Position numbers and translations under genes: made by a program. From the NCBI RefSeq assembly GCF_016808095.1, contig NC_068980.1:4560501-4624500 (forward strand): a stretch of DNA of 64,000 bases. Reading direction: 5' to 3'. Under the pieces are notes generated by a model that ran no database searches, was not told where the DNA came from, and saw nothing but the letters and a program-made list of their open reading frames with translations. The DNA is from Vigna angularis (Eukaryota > Streptophyta > Magnoliopsida > Fabales > Fabaceae). This document shows positions 12,701-26,100 of the stretch, piece after piece (the stretch's first letter is position 1; every line of letters begins with the position of its first letter).

Positions 12701-14818
12701 CTTTGTTTCTAATTTTTTTGGAGGTGGGAATTGTCATTCTGAAAACTTTTCCCTCTTTGATTTTTACAGACGCCAGAGCTCCTCTACAAGTCTCTTGCTG
12801 CCAAACTCATTGTTGGCATGCCATTTAAGGTTTTTGTTACTCTCTTTTAATGGATGAATGTGTTGTGGATTTAAACAAGTAGTTATTGACATAGTATGGC
12901 CTATATATTCAGGATCTGGCAACTGTAGATTCAATTTTATTACGGGAACTTCCTCCACTAGATGATGCTGAGGCTGTAAGAACCTTCACTGTGGCAACCA
13001 AGTCTAAATTTACTTGTTCTACTTTATTTTCCATCAAACTATTTTGGCTTTGTCAATAGTTGTGACGATTGGATTTTTGTTTCCTCTTTGTGATTTTGGA
13101 TACTGTGATCAGCGACTAGCTCTCAAGAGACTCGTCGATATTAGCATGGGGGTTATAACTCCTCTGTCGGAGCAGCTAACAAAGCCATTACCCAATGCAT
13201 TGGTTCTAGTAAACCTGAAGGAACTATCTACAGGAGCTTATAAACTTTTGCCACAAGGTGCTGTTCATTCTCTGAGCCCCATTTCTCTTATTTTTAGATT
13301 CCAAATTAATTACACGGACCTCCCTTCAGTTTAATAACATTGATCAGACCTTGTGTTTGAAAATTATGGTTTGCTCCTTTATTTTTTGACGTAAAAGCTA
13401 AAGGGGGTTCTGATAACATCTTTTCCTAGTCCACTTCAAATTCACATGATCTTATATCAATTCGCAACCTATCAGGGACACGCTTGGTTGTGTCAGTAAG
13501 AGGTGACGAGTCTTTTGAAGAACTGGACATTCTTAAAGGTGTTGACGCTACTATGCTTCTCCACGACCTGCCTTATACCGAAGACAGAGTTAGTAGAGTG
13601 CATGCAGCCAGGCGGTGAGAAAATTATGCATAATTATTTGTTGCAGCAATCTGGCAATATGAATCCAATCCATATAACTGATTGACCTTGCTGTCTGAGT
13701 TTAACTGATGAACACTAAATAGTGAAATGAAATCATAATTGATTGGTGACAAGTATAATTGATCTGAGCTGCTTGTATATATGATTCCATTCCACAAAAT
13801 TAATCTTCATTGGTTCTTAAAATTTTCTAATCGTGATTACTCTGCGTTGGTGTCAGGTTATTTGAGTTTCTATCCGACAACTCTCTAAACTTCCCTGTTA
13901 TTCACCACATTCAGTTTCCAAATGGGATTCACAGGTAGTTTTTCAAGTTATAGTAATATGCAAAAAACAAGTAGTTCTTATGGAACCTAATCACTACTTC
14001 TTGTAGGGATGACTTGGTAATTGGTGCTGGTTCTGATGCTGGGGCCCTTCTGGTTGATGGGCTTGGAGACGGGCTTCTTCTGGAAGCGCCAGACAAGGAT
14101 TTTGAATTTATTAGAAACACTTCTTTCAATTTGTTGCAAGGCTGCAGAATGAGAAATACAAAGACAGTAAGTAGATCAAGCGCAGACAAAACATATATTG
14201 ACTATGAAAAACAAATAACCATGTCATTTATTGATTTGCCTGACATGAACTTGCAGGAGTATGTCTCATGTCCATCCTGTGGCAGAACGCTGTTCGATCT
14301 TCAAGAAATAAGTGCAGAAATTCGGGAGAAGACCTCACATCTCCCCGGGGTTTCGGTAATCACCTTATCCTTTCTTTTCTAATCGTACTCCTACCTCCCA
14401 GTTCCCAGTTGCAAGAATGTAAACTAATTTCATCTGAACAAAATTCAATGCCTTTGATTTGCCATGTTTACTTTCTCCTGCATCAGATTGCAATCATGGG
14501 ATGCATTGTAAATGGACCCGGTGAGATGGCTGATGCAGACTTTGGGTATGTGGGAGGCACTCCTGGGAAGATCGATCTCTATGTTGGAAAGGTAACAACA
14601 TTCTACATACCCAAATTACTAAAGCTTATCAAAATGAAAAAGAAAACTTGTTTCCAACTTTCTATGTATATTGAATGGATTTTGATATAATGTTCAATAA
14701 ATTATTACAATTACAGACAGTGGTGAAGCGTGGAATTGAAATGGAGCATGCAACCAATGCATTGATTGATCTAATAAAAGAGCATGGACGCTGGGTGGAT
14801 CCTCCTGTAGAGGAGTAA
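9774..14818 (+). CDS. HDS: 4-hydroxy-3-methylbut-2-enyl diphosphate synthase, chloroplastic (HDS/IspG/GcpE)
   Basis: HDS makes HMBPP from MEcPP in the plastid MEP pathway of isoprenoid synthesis, using a [4Fe-4S] cluster. Coding exons: 9774-9981, 10335-10492, 10633-10739, 10838-10938, 11024-11100, 11534-11653, 11757-11987, 12114-12230, 12333-12407, 12526-12603, 12770-12829, 12913-12975, 13113-13257, 13476-13614, 13857-13934, 14007-14166, 14257-14355, 14487-14591, 14717-14818. Together they give 2223 bases, 740 residues plus TAA, the usual plant length. The first ~60 residues are Ser/Lys/Arg-rich and look like a transit peptide. Family marks include [25 protein letters not shown] and [12 protein letters not shown]. 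The cluster cysteines are C644 and C647 ([11 protein letters not shown]) and C678 ([10 protein letters not shown]). The long insert between the barrel and the cluster domain is the plant form. A 5' UTR intron (about 9515-9772) is likely from a CAG|GTATAC donor and CTTCAG acceptor. No damage is seen. Confidence 0.97.
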
Positions 14819-15978
14819 AAGAGGGAGTTCAATTTTGAGATTGGCAAGTAAGGTGATTGTAAGATAGTTATTGCACGTAGGTAAGTTAAACACTGAAAGC
14901 TTAAGTTGCAGCATAGTTTGAAATTCCTTCTACCAAATATTATCCCAACTCTATCTATCTTGGGACGGGGAAATCAACAGTTACATCTCTATACAGACAA
15001 TACAGTGTTTCTTTGCCCCCATCAATAATACCAATAATAACACTTGGAATATTCCAGTGATATCATTTGTCCATATTGGACTATTAACATGCTTTTCATG
15101 TCAATGATGCTCACTCTATTTCTTAATTACTATTTCCCATCGGTTTAAGGCATCACAGTTGACAAAAAGGCAGCAATGAGAGTCTATCGAATTAGGTTGA
15201 CTCCAAGAATTTTGACTTGTCAACCAAATAAATTGAATTAGTCAAAACTGATTTGATTAGTTGGTTTGTTGAATGAATAAACGAACAGTTTTTTACGACA
15301 TTGTGGAAATATAAATAATGTAAAGACTTTTGATAGTTTTATTCAATCACAAAATCAAATTATCTATATGTAGACAATACGATTTTATAATATCTATTTG
15401 ATAATTATATTTGTTATGAGTGTTAATGTTTTCACTGAATATATAACAATAAAACTTATTTTATTTCAACCTAAATCAAATAAGTTGCAATTGGTTCACC
15501 TTAAAAACTTTTTAAACTTAAACTAGTTCGATAATCCAGTAAAATATTTTTATAAAAAAAATGAAAATGCTTACATTTGAGTAACATTATATATTTTCTA
15601 TATTCTTTTCGTTTGTTTTGAGTAAGGACGTACTTTTTGTGCCTTAAAATAAGCGTGGATAAATTCAAAATTGATAAATTTAATTCATGCTTAATATATA
15701 GTTTTATAAATTAATTTGTTTTTTATTAAATGATAATAGTTGTGCTAAAAAGGAGGACTGTGATAAATAGCTTGACTTTTAGTGTTGCTGGGCTTTGAGT
15801 TTGGGCTGAAAACAAGATTATTGTATTTAAAAACAAAAGGAATGGGGTGTGAGCTTAGCAGACAATGGTGCCAATTGCACATTTATAAGCTTTCTTTTAT
15901 GCTATTACTTCCTGCACCATCCTCCAACACCCTATCAACGATAAAGGATAAATAATTTTGTTCTAAGAGTTACTTGAC

Positions 15979-16049
<71 letters not shown>

Positions 16050-18090
16050 TTTTTGAGTTGTGGATTAATGTAAAATCCTTGCTAATTTAGAAATTGGAGT
16101 AAAATTTGAATTTTTGGTTAATTATTATGGTTTCATATGTTGAGATATTTCTTTATAAGTGATTTTATTAATAGATATTTTATTAATTTCTAAGTTTGAA
16201 TGTATCAAGCTTTTATGACAGAATGGAACATTGGTAACAAGTTTAAAAGTTATTTTATTGTTATCAATTGTTAAATGAAATATAATCTTTTAATTATTGT
16301 TTTGATATAAGTTTTAAAGTTAAAGGAGGTATTTTATAGGATATAGTTTGATTTTGATTAATACAACTGTAAGGTTACATGTGAACTTAATATTGACTTA
16401 ACTTTGTTAGATTGTGAGTTTTTTTTTTTTTTGTAAGTTGTTGATTTCTACATATATTCTTTATGTGAAGATTATATAAGTCAATTTATATAACCCCAGT
16501 TGCTAAAACAAGTAATTTTTAATAATTTGTGCTGCCATTTAATTAATATTGTATTAATTAAAATAAATTAAGTTTTAAATAAGAATGTTATTCAGACAAT
16601 ATTTTACTTTGTACTTGTTTAAATTAATTTTAAAGATGGGATGAGTTAATACTTGACTTTTGAAATGGGTGGGAAATTACTTTGATGAGAATGAGAGAAG
16701 ATATTACGAAGGTAATCATACTTTATATAAGCATAAAGTAAGATTGATTTATTAAAAGTATAAATGAGATATTCATGTTTTTAGTAGTAGTATAACAGCA
16801 TAGATAAATGTATAATCTTCGTATTCGATGATAGAGATTTCAGTTAATCCCACAAATTTACTCTCCCAAATCACTTCAAATACACTTAATCAAACAAAAT
16901 GAATATTAGCTCCATTCTCTAATAAACAGGAAACCTCTGGAACCAAACACAATATTAATGCTTTTGAAAAATAATTACTTTAAATTGTGATAATAATATT
17001 TTTAAATAAAAACATGTAGGTGCATATGTTGAATTGTATCAAACTTAAATATATTTCATTGAGACCTTTTTTTAGAATTATATTTCCTACCTTTTATATA
17101 AACATTTATTAGGTCTTATTTGATTTTATAAGTTCTGAATAATTATATTTATATGTGTATAAATTATTAAATCAATTATATATGCGTATAGTGATGATAA
17201 AATAGAAGATTGTTTTGATATTTATTTCATAGAAGTTGCTGACACTATTCTAAAAAAAAAGAGTAAAAAGATGAAAGTGAGAATATGAGTCACTATGCAA
17301 TTCATCGTTATAATTTATCTTATCAAACATAGATTTTTAAAACTAGAAAGTTCTCTTGAATAAAAAAAATAATCAATTTTCCTTTCACAAACCATATCTC
17401 TTTCATTATATTGCAAATACACATTTAATAAGATCTTAAAATTTTTAAATTAAGTTTTACTAATCAATATTTAATATTTATTAGTAATTAATTTACCTAA
17501 TATTATATTTAATTCTCATCATTTCTCATAAAAACATGAACAATTCATAAGTTTTTTTCCACATAAATCTTATTAATTAAAATATAATTGTACATGTGTG
17601 TCATAATACATCTCGATCACCTATACCTATATGTATTTGGCTATTATACTGTAAATACATACTTTGACGGTTTGATCAACAACATATCGACGTAGGCAAA
17701 CTCTAACAAATATTAACTATATTAACATCAAGATTAAAGCATCATTAGCAAGTTTGGCTAATCAAAGATTAATTGAGGTAATTAACCACATGAATCAGGC
17801 CTACCCAAGTAAAAAGCCTATAAATAATAGTATAAATAACATAACTTACAAGGTAACAAGTTAGGTTTTCATTTATTATCACATATATTATTTATTCACG
17901 TTTGGCTGACTTGAGCATAAAGTGTTTTTTGTAGACATCACTTCTATCCGGCTAGGAGAGGATGAGTACCCTTAAAAAGGATGTGTATTTTTGAAGTTAA
18001 AGTTTTGAAGTTTTGAAGTATACTTGTTGGAGTCTTTGCAAGATATATTTGGCTCTATAAGAACAATTGGGCTCCACCATGGAGCAAACT
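14819..18090. other. Intergenic, AT-rich, no gene seen
   Basis: HDS 3' UTR, then more than 3 kb of AT-rich DNA. It contains the (GT)n(AT)n microsatellite at 15979-16046 and scattered short poly-T and poly-A runs. No ORF with family features was found. Confidence 0.5.
15979..16046. repeat. Compound (GT)8(AT)26 microsatellite
   Basis: Eight GT units at 15979-15994 pass directly into an AT run to 16046. Confidence 0.95.
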
Positions 18091-18129
18091 TATATTTTGT
18101 AAAGAAAACAATTTATGGTGCCTACGAGA

Positions 18130-18720
18130 AGCAAGATGGTTGGAGCAAGAGAAGTAAGATCCTCCTTAGCTAACATAGTCACTATGTTAGAGGCACAAAA
18201 GCAAATGTAGTAAGAGTTTGCTAAGTTTAAAAAGATTAGCGCTAGGATATAAACGTCTTGAGAGTAGAGAATGCTAGGCTAAGAAGGAAAGTTAAGACTG
18301 ATGAAGCGACCAGAAAGAGGAAGGAGAAGGCGAAACTAAAGAAGAGAACGAGTACAACCCTATCACCAAAAATGAAGGGGCCAAAGACAACTCCTCAACG
18401 ATGGGGGAGGAAATGTCAACGTCTCTTTATTGATGGCATCACGGATACCTTTCTTCCTAAATAATAAAAAGCCTTCACTTTTGATCAGTATGATGATAGC
18501 ATCAATCCAGACAAATATATTGTTGTCTACATTTACCTCACATTCATGACTGGTTGAGTTGATAAGCAAACTTTAACAATATTTTTCACAAGAAGTTTGC
18601 GAAGGAGTTGTTCCAAAATTCCAACTATCCTTTTGGTCATCAGATAGAAAATTCTTTTGTCACTTCTTATACTTAAAAGAGTTATTAATCCAATAGAAGA
18701 TAAACTTTGACTTATTATCT
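18130..18720 (+). pseudogene. Decayed Ty3/gypsy gag fragment
   Basis: In the frame around 18414-18530 the translation reads RLFIDGITDTFLPK, two stops, then KAFTFDQYDDSINPDKYIVV. This matches the N-terminal gag block of plant Ty3/gypsy elements (a short F-x-x-x-I-x-D-x-x-L-P motif followed by a Y-D-x-x-x-x-P-D block). Other frames upstream (18138-18210) continue the same kind of charged, coiled-coil-like gag sequence with frameshifts. The in-frame stops show it is dead. No LTR, protease or polymerase is visible nearby. Confidence 0.6.
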
Positions 18721-18756
18721 TTATCCTAAGATAAAAAAAACATAAAATAAATACCA

Positions 18757-18965
18757 TTTTTTAACTATAAATATATGTATATAGAGAAAGAGAGAAATAC
18801 ACATTATTTTTTAACTTATAAATATATGTATGCAGAGAAAGAGAGGGAGAGAAAAAAGAAACATAACAAATAGAAAGAGAAAAAGAGATAATAAGTAAAG
18901 AAAGAAAAAAAAAAGAAAGAGATAAAAAAAAGAGACGAACACGTAAAGAAAGAGAATAAAAAAAG
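18757..18965. repeat. ~50 bp tandem duplication and purine-rich tract
   Basis: A TTTTTTAAC...ATATATGTATA...GAGAAAGAGAG unit near 18757 recurs near 18807. It is followed by about 130 bases of almost pure A/G (18832-18962), which on the minus strand gives a meaningless Phe/Ser-rich ORF. Confidence 0.7.
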
Positions 18966-20536
18966 ATAGAATTTATAAACAGGGTTGTAGCAAATTTTAA
19001 TCATGTTATCTTTATTTTAATTTTACTGTACATCTATTACTAAATTTTTCTAAAAATAAAAGGTTATGACTAGATAATTTATTTTTCTAATTATTAACTT
19101 TAATTTAAATAACAAATAACTTAAAAAAATTATCTAATTTACATTTAGATTTTTGAATTTTTATTCTTTCAATTTCTTTCTCCTAACTAATTTTTAAATA
19201 ATAAAAATTACATTACACTATAAAAAAATTTAAACTTACAACTAATCATTTTCAATAAATAAATATACATTTCAAAATCTTTATTAAAAAAAGGAAAACC
19301 AAAATTTTATAATACTCAAACTTCTTAAAATAAAAAAAAAATGTATAAAAAAGCTCCAACTTTTATTTTTATATTTTTTCTCAATAAAAATTTTTCAATA
19401 AATTTTAATATTTTCTCTATTTTATAAATTTCAATTAAAAATTTTGATATTTTGTTTTTTTTTAGTTAAAACTTTGTTCTAAACAATATTTCTATATTTT
19501 ATAGGTTTAAATATTTAATTTATATTTTTTAAATAAAATATGTCATTTTTCTAGTGAGAAAATAAAATATATGTGAATGTAGTGATAGTAATAAAGATGT
19601 GAAAGAGGGTTTTTAAGACTGTGTTATATTAAATTTGGACAGCCCAAAATAAGAAAAGAAAATTATGTAGAATGTGTAGCAGTTTTTGCTATTGCTTCTT
19701 GCACCTTATCAATTTTGTTCTTGCATTCCATCTTTCACAAATTTTTTTTCTGAATAAGAGTAGGTGATTGTCTTTTGGAAAAGTGGAAGGTTTTATTTTC
19801 TAAATTTGATTTAATACGTTCTCAAAAACATAATCTGAAATGAGGGAGTGCAAGAACAAATTTGATGGGTGAAGCAAGAAACATTCATCATCTTTTTACA
19901 GGTAAATATATCGTGCTTGAGCCCATATCTGAGAACCAGCCCCCTTAGAATTTGATATTTGCCCCTCTCCACCAACATTTTTTTAAAATATTATTATCGA
20001 AAATTATTTTTTAATTTGATATTAGAATTTAAAATTTATTTTTCTTTTATTATAAAAGGATACCTTTACCTCTAATTCTAGACATTTTATTGGTAAAAAA
20101 ATTGTTTAATTTATGTAAATAAATTATTTTTTACCATACATCATGCATATTAAAGAAAACAAACATTAAAGTGAGTAAAATTATTTAGTGTATGATATAA
20201 TATTATACCATCATAAAAGAAAGATAAAATTAAATACATGTATTAATAAAAAATTATAAAAAAAATCTATATTTTTAAACTTGACAAATTAAATATTGTA
20301 AGAAAAGAAAATATGAAACATGATTAGTACTGAAAAATATAGAAAAGAATATAGATCAGAATCTTTATCACTAATAGCGGCAAGAGGCAAATAAATGTGC
20401 AAAATGAAAATGATGACGAACATGTTTTTAGGAAGATAGAAATGCTTGGCAATGGTGATGGATGAAAGCAAATTAAAAGAATCTAGAAATTATGTTTAAC
20501 ATATGAAGAAAACAAGCATATAGAGGAAGAATGCGT
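18966..20536. other. Intergenic, very AT-rich, no gene seen
   Basis: Mostly A/T homopolymers and short runs. A 60-codon minus-strand ORF at 20289-20471 has no family feature. Nothing supportable was found. Confidence 0.5.
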
Positions 20537-20947
20537 TCAGAGAAATTCTCTCCTTACGGCGTATGCATACCGAGAGCGCCGTATATTCTGCTTCCGCTTC
20601 TTGTACACCATTCCCGCCAATATTAACACGCTCGCCGCCACAATTACTCCAATCCCTAATCCCGCCTTCTTGCTCCAACTTAATCCTCCTCTTGAAGAAT
20701 TTTCTGCTCTTTCATCCTCGTCGGCGTGGATATTGTCCCCCTGAGAAATTCCCGGCGAAGGCGCCGGAGCGGAGCCGGGACTCCGCGAAGGCGACGGTGA
20801 ACCTAGAGGTGAGCTGGCGGGGGAAGGTTTCGGAGCGTGGACGGACGGTGACGGAGATGGAGAGGGAGACCGTGGTTTGGAGAGAGCAAGGTGCAGTGAA
20901 AGAGAGAGGAAGAGGAGAAAAAGAGAAAATAACGTGACATTTGGCAT
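20537..20947 (-). CDS. Arabinogalactan-protein-like, Pro/Ser-rich single-pass membrane protein
   Basis: A single-exon reading frame of 136 residues. Residues 1-23 are a signal peptide (long Leu/Phe/Ser core ending LALS). Residues 24-70 are Ser-Pro, Ala-Pro and Pro-Ser repeats (for example SPSPSPSP, SAPAPSPG), the sequence type that is hydroxylated and O-glycosylated in arabinogalactan proteins. An acidic linker (DEDERAENSS) follows, then a transmembrane helix at about 93-115 (GIGVIVAASVLILAGMVY) and a basic cytosolic tail (KKRKQNIRRSRYAYAVRREFL). The tail and helix replace the GPI signal of classical AGPs, so it is probably plasma-membrane anchored and wall-facing. The start was chosen because the signal peptide begins there. 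The overlapping plus-strand frame at 20563-20937 is its antisense shadow. The function is not known from sequence. Confidence 0.8.
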   Translation of the reverse strand: MPNVTLFSLFLLFLSLSLHLALSKPRSPSPSPSPSVHAPKPSPASSPLGSPSPSRSPGSAPAPSPGISQGDNIHADEDERAENSSRGGLSWSKKAGLGIGVIVAASVLILAGMVYKKRKQNIRRSRYAYAVRREFL

Positions 20948-23131
20948 TGAATAATTATTTCTGAAAAAAAAAAAAAAGAGAAATAGTGTTGATCTGAATC
21001 GTGAAGAGTTTTGGAAGTTGAAGATATGGAAAACCGGTTGATCTGAGTCTGCGGCAAGTCACAGATGCATACAGCGATGAAAAAAAATTCAGAGTAGCAC
21101 TGATTTGGACACGTGGCTGTTTGCCGAAAGAAAAGAAGAGTTAGAGTGTTTTGAAGAAAGTGTAGGTAATGCAAAATCAATTGTCGATGCTTGCTTATGA
21201 GTTATCACGAAATGGTGTGCCTTACCAAAGGAAAACTGGATTCTTTGCATTTCCACGCACGCAGAAGCGCTTTTCAATCTGTTATTTTATTTTATTTTTT
21301 TCATGTTCTATGGATTTAAATTTAAATAACAATGATGTCTATTTTACGGTGACGCATTTGATTCACAGTTTTATATAGATGATCTAGTATTATAAAACAC
21401 TAGGATGTACTCAAATATAGTAATTTATACTAATCAGAATATGTGAAAATTCTTGTTAAAGAACTAATCAATGAAAAATATTTAAAGAAAAATATACTTA
21501 GTAATATATTGAAATTTCTTTTGCTCGTTATTTTCATTTTTTTTTTGTTAACGAGCGTACAGCACAATATTTATTAATATTTGGTATCTAAATATAAGAA
21601 ACAAAAGAAAGCGAAACTTCGTCTCTTGGATCTCCCAAACGCCAAGTTGATTTAAACAATGGAAAGTATTCGAAACACGCCAATTCCATTTATAGGTTTC
21701 TATTTCAAGAATTTAAAGCTCCTTAGCCGTTTGTATTTTTCATTAAATTAAACTTGTTTGAGTTGGCAAAATAGCGGAAAAATTAAAAGAAGGATTGATC
21801 GAGATCTAGACTCGGTTTTGTATATTATTTAATAATTGTAAATAAAAATATAATGAATTTTTTACTAATTTAATGGTTTGTTATCTAAACTAATCATATA
21901 AAATATTTCTAAATAAATAAATGATATTAATAACAATAATATGATTAAATAAATTTATTTTTTAGTATATTAAAACCAATTGTGATAATAGCTTTGATAA
22001 ACACCAATAAAATGTAACATAATTTTAAATTAGTGAAAGTTTATGAAAACTTGTGTGCTTAACATATTTTGTAAGAATGTATGCGTTTCAAATGTTTTGC
22101 ATATACTGTGTAGGCAACGCCCGCATGCAAACATCCTCCCTCACCAGAAATCATTTTGATCTTCTTCTCTTCCTCTTTCACTTTCTCCTCCCCCATCAAA
22201 CGTCCATAGATAACAAAATCCACATTTATCCGGCCACCGATACACCAAACCCTTATTTTTTCTTATTACTTTCTCACTCTTTTTTTTTTTTTTCAAATTC
22301 ATCCTTCTGAATGCCTTTGGCATGACACCATTTATTTACCTTCTCCTCTCCCAAATCATTCAGGAACCACCCAGAAGTGGGATAAATGTCCCCCCATGAT
22401 ATTTAACTGATGGTTTTAGAATTTTGTTAAGATGTCCACTAAAATAACTGAAATATCAGCCAAAAGTACTCGAATGGAAAAAGAAATTATGTACAAAAAT
22501 TACCTTTTGTAAAGTACTTTGGTGCCTTTTGACATTTGACAGAGGAATCTATCCTATCTTGTATATAAAAATAATGCATATAGAAATATTTACGGGAAAA
22601 TTTTCCAAAGGCCCATCTACTACTTATTTTTCAATTATCAGTCATCGATATTGCTTATTAGCCTATACACAACCTCTGCACTACACCCATGAGCTTACAT
22701 ACTCCTCATTTCTGGCACTACATAGACTTGTGCGATGTTAGTGAGTTGAGAGGTTCCCTTGCGTGCATGTATCATTTCTCCTTCAACAACATTATATTGA
22801 TGATACAGAGAAGAAAAACCATAGCCAATCAAGTAGATACATGCAACTTTTTCATTATTAAGAGTTCGGAGAAAAAAAAGTAAACTTTAGCAGGGAATTT
22901 ATTGAAGTCTCAACCCAAAAATTATAAAGTGCCCACAGTTGTCAAATTTGAAGTTACAGTAATACATATGTTGCCTTGCAATTGTGCCACTTTCTGAATC
23001 TAACCCCCCTCCGTCCCCACATTTTATATTGGCCGGGGTGAGAAGAAGTAGCTCATATATTTCACCCTCAGTAACATGTTATCATCAATCTGGATTATAG
23101 TTTTATAAAGAAAAAAATGTTACTTAACTCT
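20948..23131. other. Intergenic between AGP-like and PDI genes
   Basis: This holds the promoter side of the AGP-like gene (20948-about 21150) and the 3' flank of PDI (about 22860-23131). Between them is AT-rich DNA with a pyrimidine-rich stretch at 22140-22310. Short ORFs there have no family features. Confidence 0.5.
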
Positions 23132-26100
23132 TCATAATTCATCCTTCACATCACTATTGCTACTCTGTCTCTCTTTGTCACCAGAGCTCTCGGATTGAGT
23201 AGTTGAGGTTGGTTTCTGGAGCTTGAATGGAATTGATGCATGTTTTTTGAGGAACTTGTAGAAGGCCACCACAGTACGATCTGTATCAACAGTAATCTGC
23301 ACACGCAATGAACCAATTACATATGTTTTAATCACCCAATGATAAAATCATATGCATAAGCGTATGTAGAACAGCTAAATTGATAAAATATGTGATCTTG
23401 CTTAATATTCACTTACAGGTTCAAAACTCTTGTTTCCTGCTGGGAAGAAAAGAAGGGTGGGGAATCCGTCGGGCTGCCAAGTGAAAAGAGATTAATAGTC
23501 ACAATTAAATTCTCATATCTTTCATTACTCAGTAAAGATGGATCCGTTAAAGGAATAGTAGATTCGGGTAGTAAACCTAAAACCTAGCAAGAGTTAGCAC
23601 TTAACAACATTTATATTGATAATTAACCATATAGCATGTAACAAATGCTTGCAAATAAAATCTGGGCTAACCTTAGCCCTGGGGTGCTCATTTGTTGTTC
23701 CATCCATCTTGGCTATTACAAGAGACTCGATACTACGAAGATGTTTCGCAAGCTTGTCATATATTGGCTCCAGTGCTTGGCAATGGCCACACCAGGGAGC
23801 ATAAATCTGAGTCCAGCAAGCATCAAATAACAAGATAATGGTGCAGATACAAATAAAACTGAAAAAGTTTAGGGTTAAAATTTCACCTCAAGGAGAACAT
23901 CCTTTGACTCATCCAAGACAATTTCATCAAAATTATTCCCAACTACTATTTTCACATCACCATCATTCTGTTATAAAGTTAGGAAGCACATCAGAAATGA
24001 AAGGCAAAATTAATAGGACATAATTGATGGTTGGAAAATAAAATAACATACACTTTCAGGGATTGGATCTGACTTGTAAAATGGTTTCAGCTTGTCATCG
24101 AGAAAATCTTCCCCAAATGCCTGTGGAAAACGAAGATTAGAAATTTAGTCAAAATTATTGCTATCAAACCTAATGAAGTATTGATAAAAGCATCCACGCA
24201 CACTTCCTGGCATGTCAGCAAATGAACAAAAACCTATGCAAAAAGTACCTTAATTCTGTCAGCAGTCACCTCTCCGTCAAGCACAAATTTTCTTCCATCA
24301 TCATTCCCAGTGTATCCAAGTACCTGCATTGAAAATTCCACTGGTTAATTAAATACACTTCCAAAACATTTAAAGGATGTACTTGTTGATGTCATGATTT
24401 TCATGGCACATCATTTAACTAAAATTTAAACAGTGAAGAAGAAATAATTAATTTTGGAGCATTAAATATACTTCCCAATGATTTAAAGGATGAAATATTT
24501 TAATTTCATGATTTTCATAGCTTATCATTCAAATAAAATTAACACAGGGAAGAAGAAATGACTACTTTTGGACCATCTCCGCCGACACCAAAGTATTCTG
24601 AAACAGGCTTTCCAACATCTTCATTATCCAGTTCAACGGATACAAAGATCAACTGCAATAGATAATAGCAATAAAGTTAAATTATTTCTTAAAAAAATCT
24701 AAGTACGCGTCAGGGGCAAGAGCTAAAAGAACAATATGTAAAACTTTTATCAGTAAAATGTAGAAAGTAAATTTTACTATTTCCTGCATAGAAAATGGAG
24801 AGGGGGCTATCAGTGAAATGTAGCAAGACCAGAATGAAGAAACAAATTTCCGATATCATTAGGGGCAAGTTCAATACTCTGATGATTTTAAAACGAGCTG
24901 GATATTTGCAGATACAAGGATGTGAAGGTTAGAAGGTGTTTAGCTTAGAAACAATTCTGCACAGCACTTCCTTTTGTACTCATCTTGATCTAAAGCTAAT
25001 CAAATCAGAACTAACTTTCAGAATTCGAGCAACTACCATGCCTGTAAGATTTTAAACCTACTTCGTACCTAGTTTTCCACTTTTTAAGTTTAGCAAAAGA
25101 AAAGTACATCCACCAAGAAACTAAATCCCATGTCATCGTAACTATATCTGAGAAATCCTTCCTCCCAATCTACTTTCATGACCCACTAAGGAGTGCCCTG
25201 CCCCAGAATTCGCATGAAAAACAATGAATTCTATTTCAATTTGCACTCTTCTGATTCTGAAATAAAAGACATGCAAATTTGTCCAGAGAAAGAATGACAT
25301 AACAGTAATAATTAGTAGCCTGTAAAAAATATACCTTTCCCTTGAAAGATTTTGCTACTTCTTGAAATACTGGGATGAACTTCTGTGAATCCTTTGAAGT
25401 CGCAAACAGCAACACCTAAAATTGTGGTTTCAAACACAAAGCAACGTTATGAGAATATTTTTCTTAAGAGATTACAATATAATAACATACATGTATATGA
25501 ATACCTACCTGTTTCTTGATTGAATTTTCGAAAACTGCTGGGGCACTTTCTCTTGTAAATATTGTTACCAAAGGAAGCTTGTTTGAAAAGACAAAGTCCG
25601 CTATTGCAGACTTCTCAAATTTTCCATCTGCTTAGACATAGTGAAAATATATCATTGTTAACAAGGAAAGAAAAAACATGGCAACTGGAAACAAAGACTA
25701 AGGATGAGAAATTAAACAAACCAAAGTGGCTAAGTTTTTCTTCCTCCTTCTTGACGAGGATCAAAGCTGGGCGCTTAGCATCGGGATCAATATGGAAAAG
25801 CTTGGCCACGTCAGAATTCACAGTCTGATAAAAATTGACATCATCCTCAAGTCTTGAAGCGGAAGCAAGCTCCTCACTCTCAGAACCCTGCACATTATGC
25901 ATCACAGGATAATGAAACATAACAACCAACAGTTTCACTTGTCAAATAAAGAACAATCAACAATTTCATACATTCCAACTATATAGCTCTAGGATTTGAT
26001 TTAATCCAGAGAATCAAATCAACAATTGCAGAAGACATTAATATTCCAAAAGCGTCAGCTGCATGTGTGTTTGGTGGGTGTACAAAATTAATTTTAGATC

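Noticed and set aside
20563..20937. 124-codon plus-strand ORF
   Set aside because: Antisense shadow of the Pro/Ser-rich gene; its Arg/Glu richness simply mirrors the repeats.
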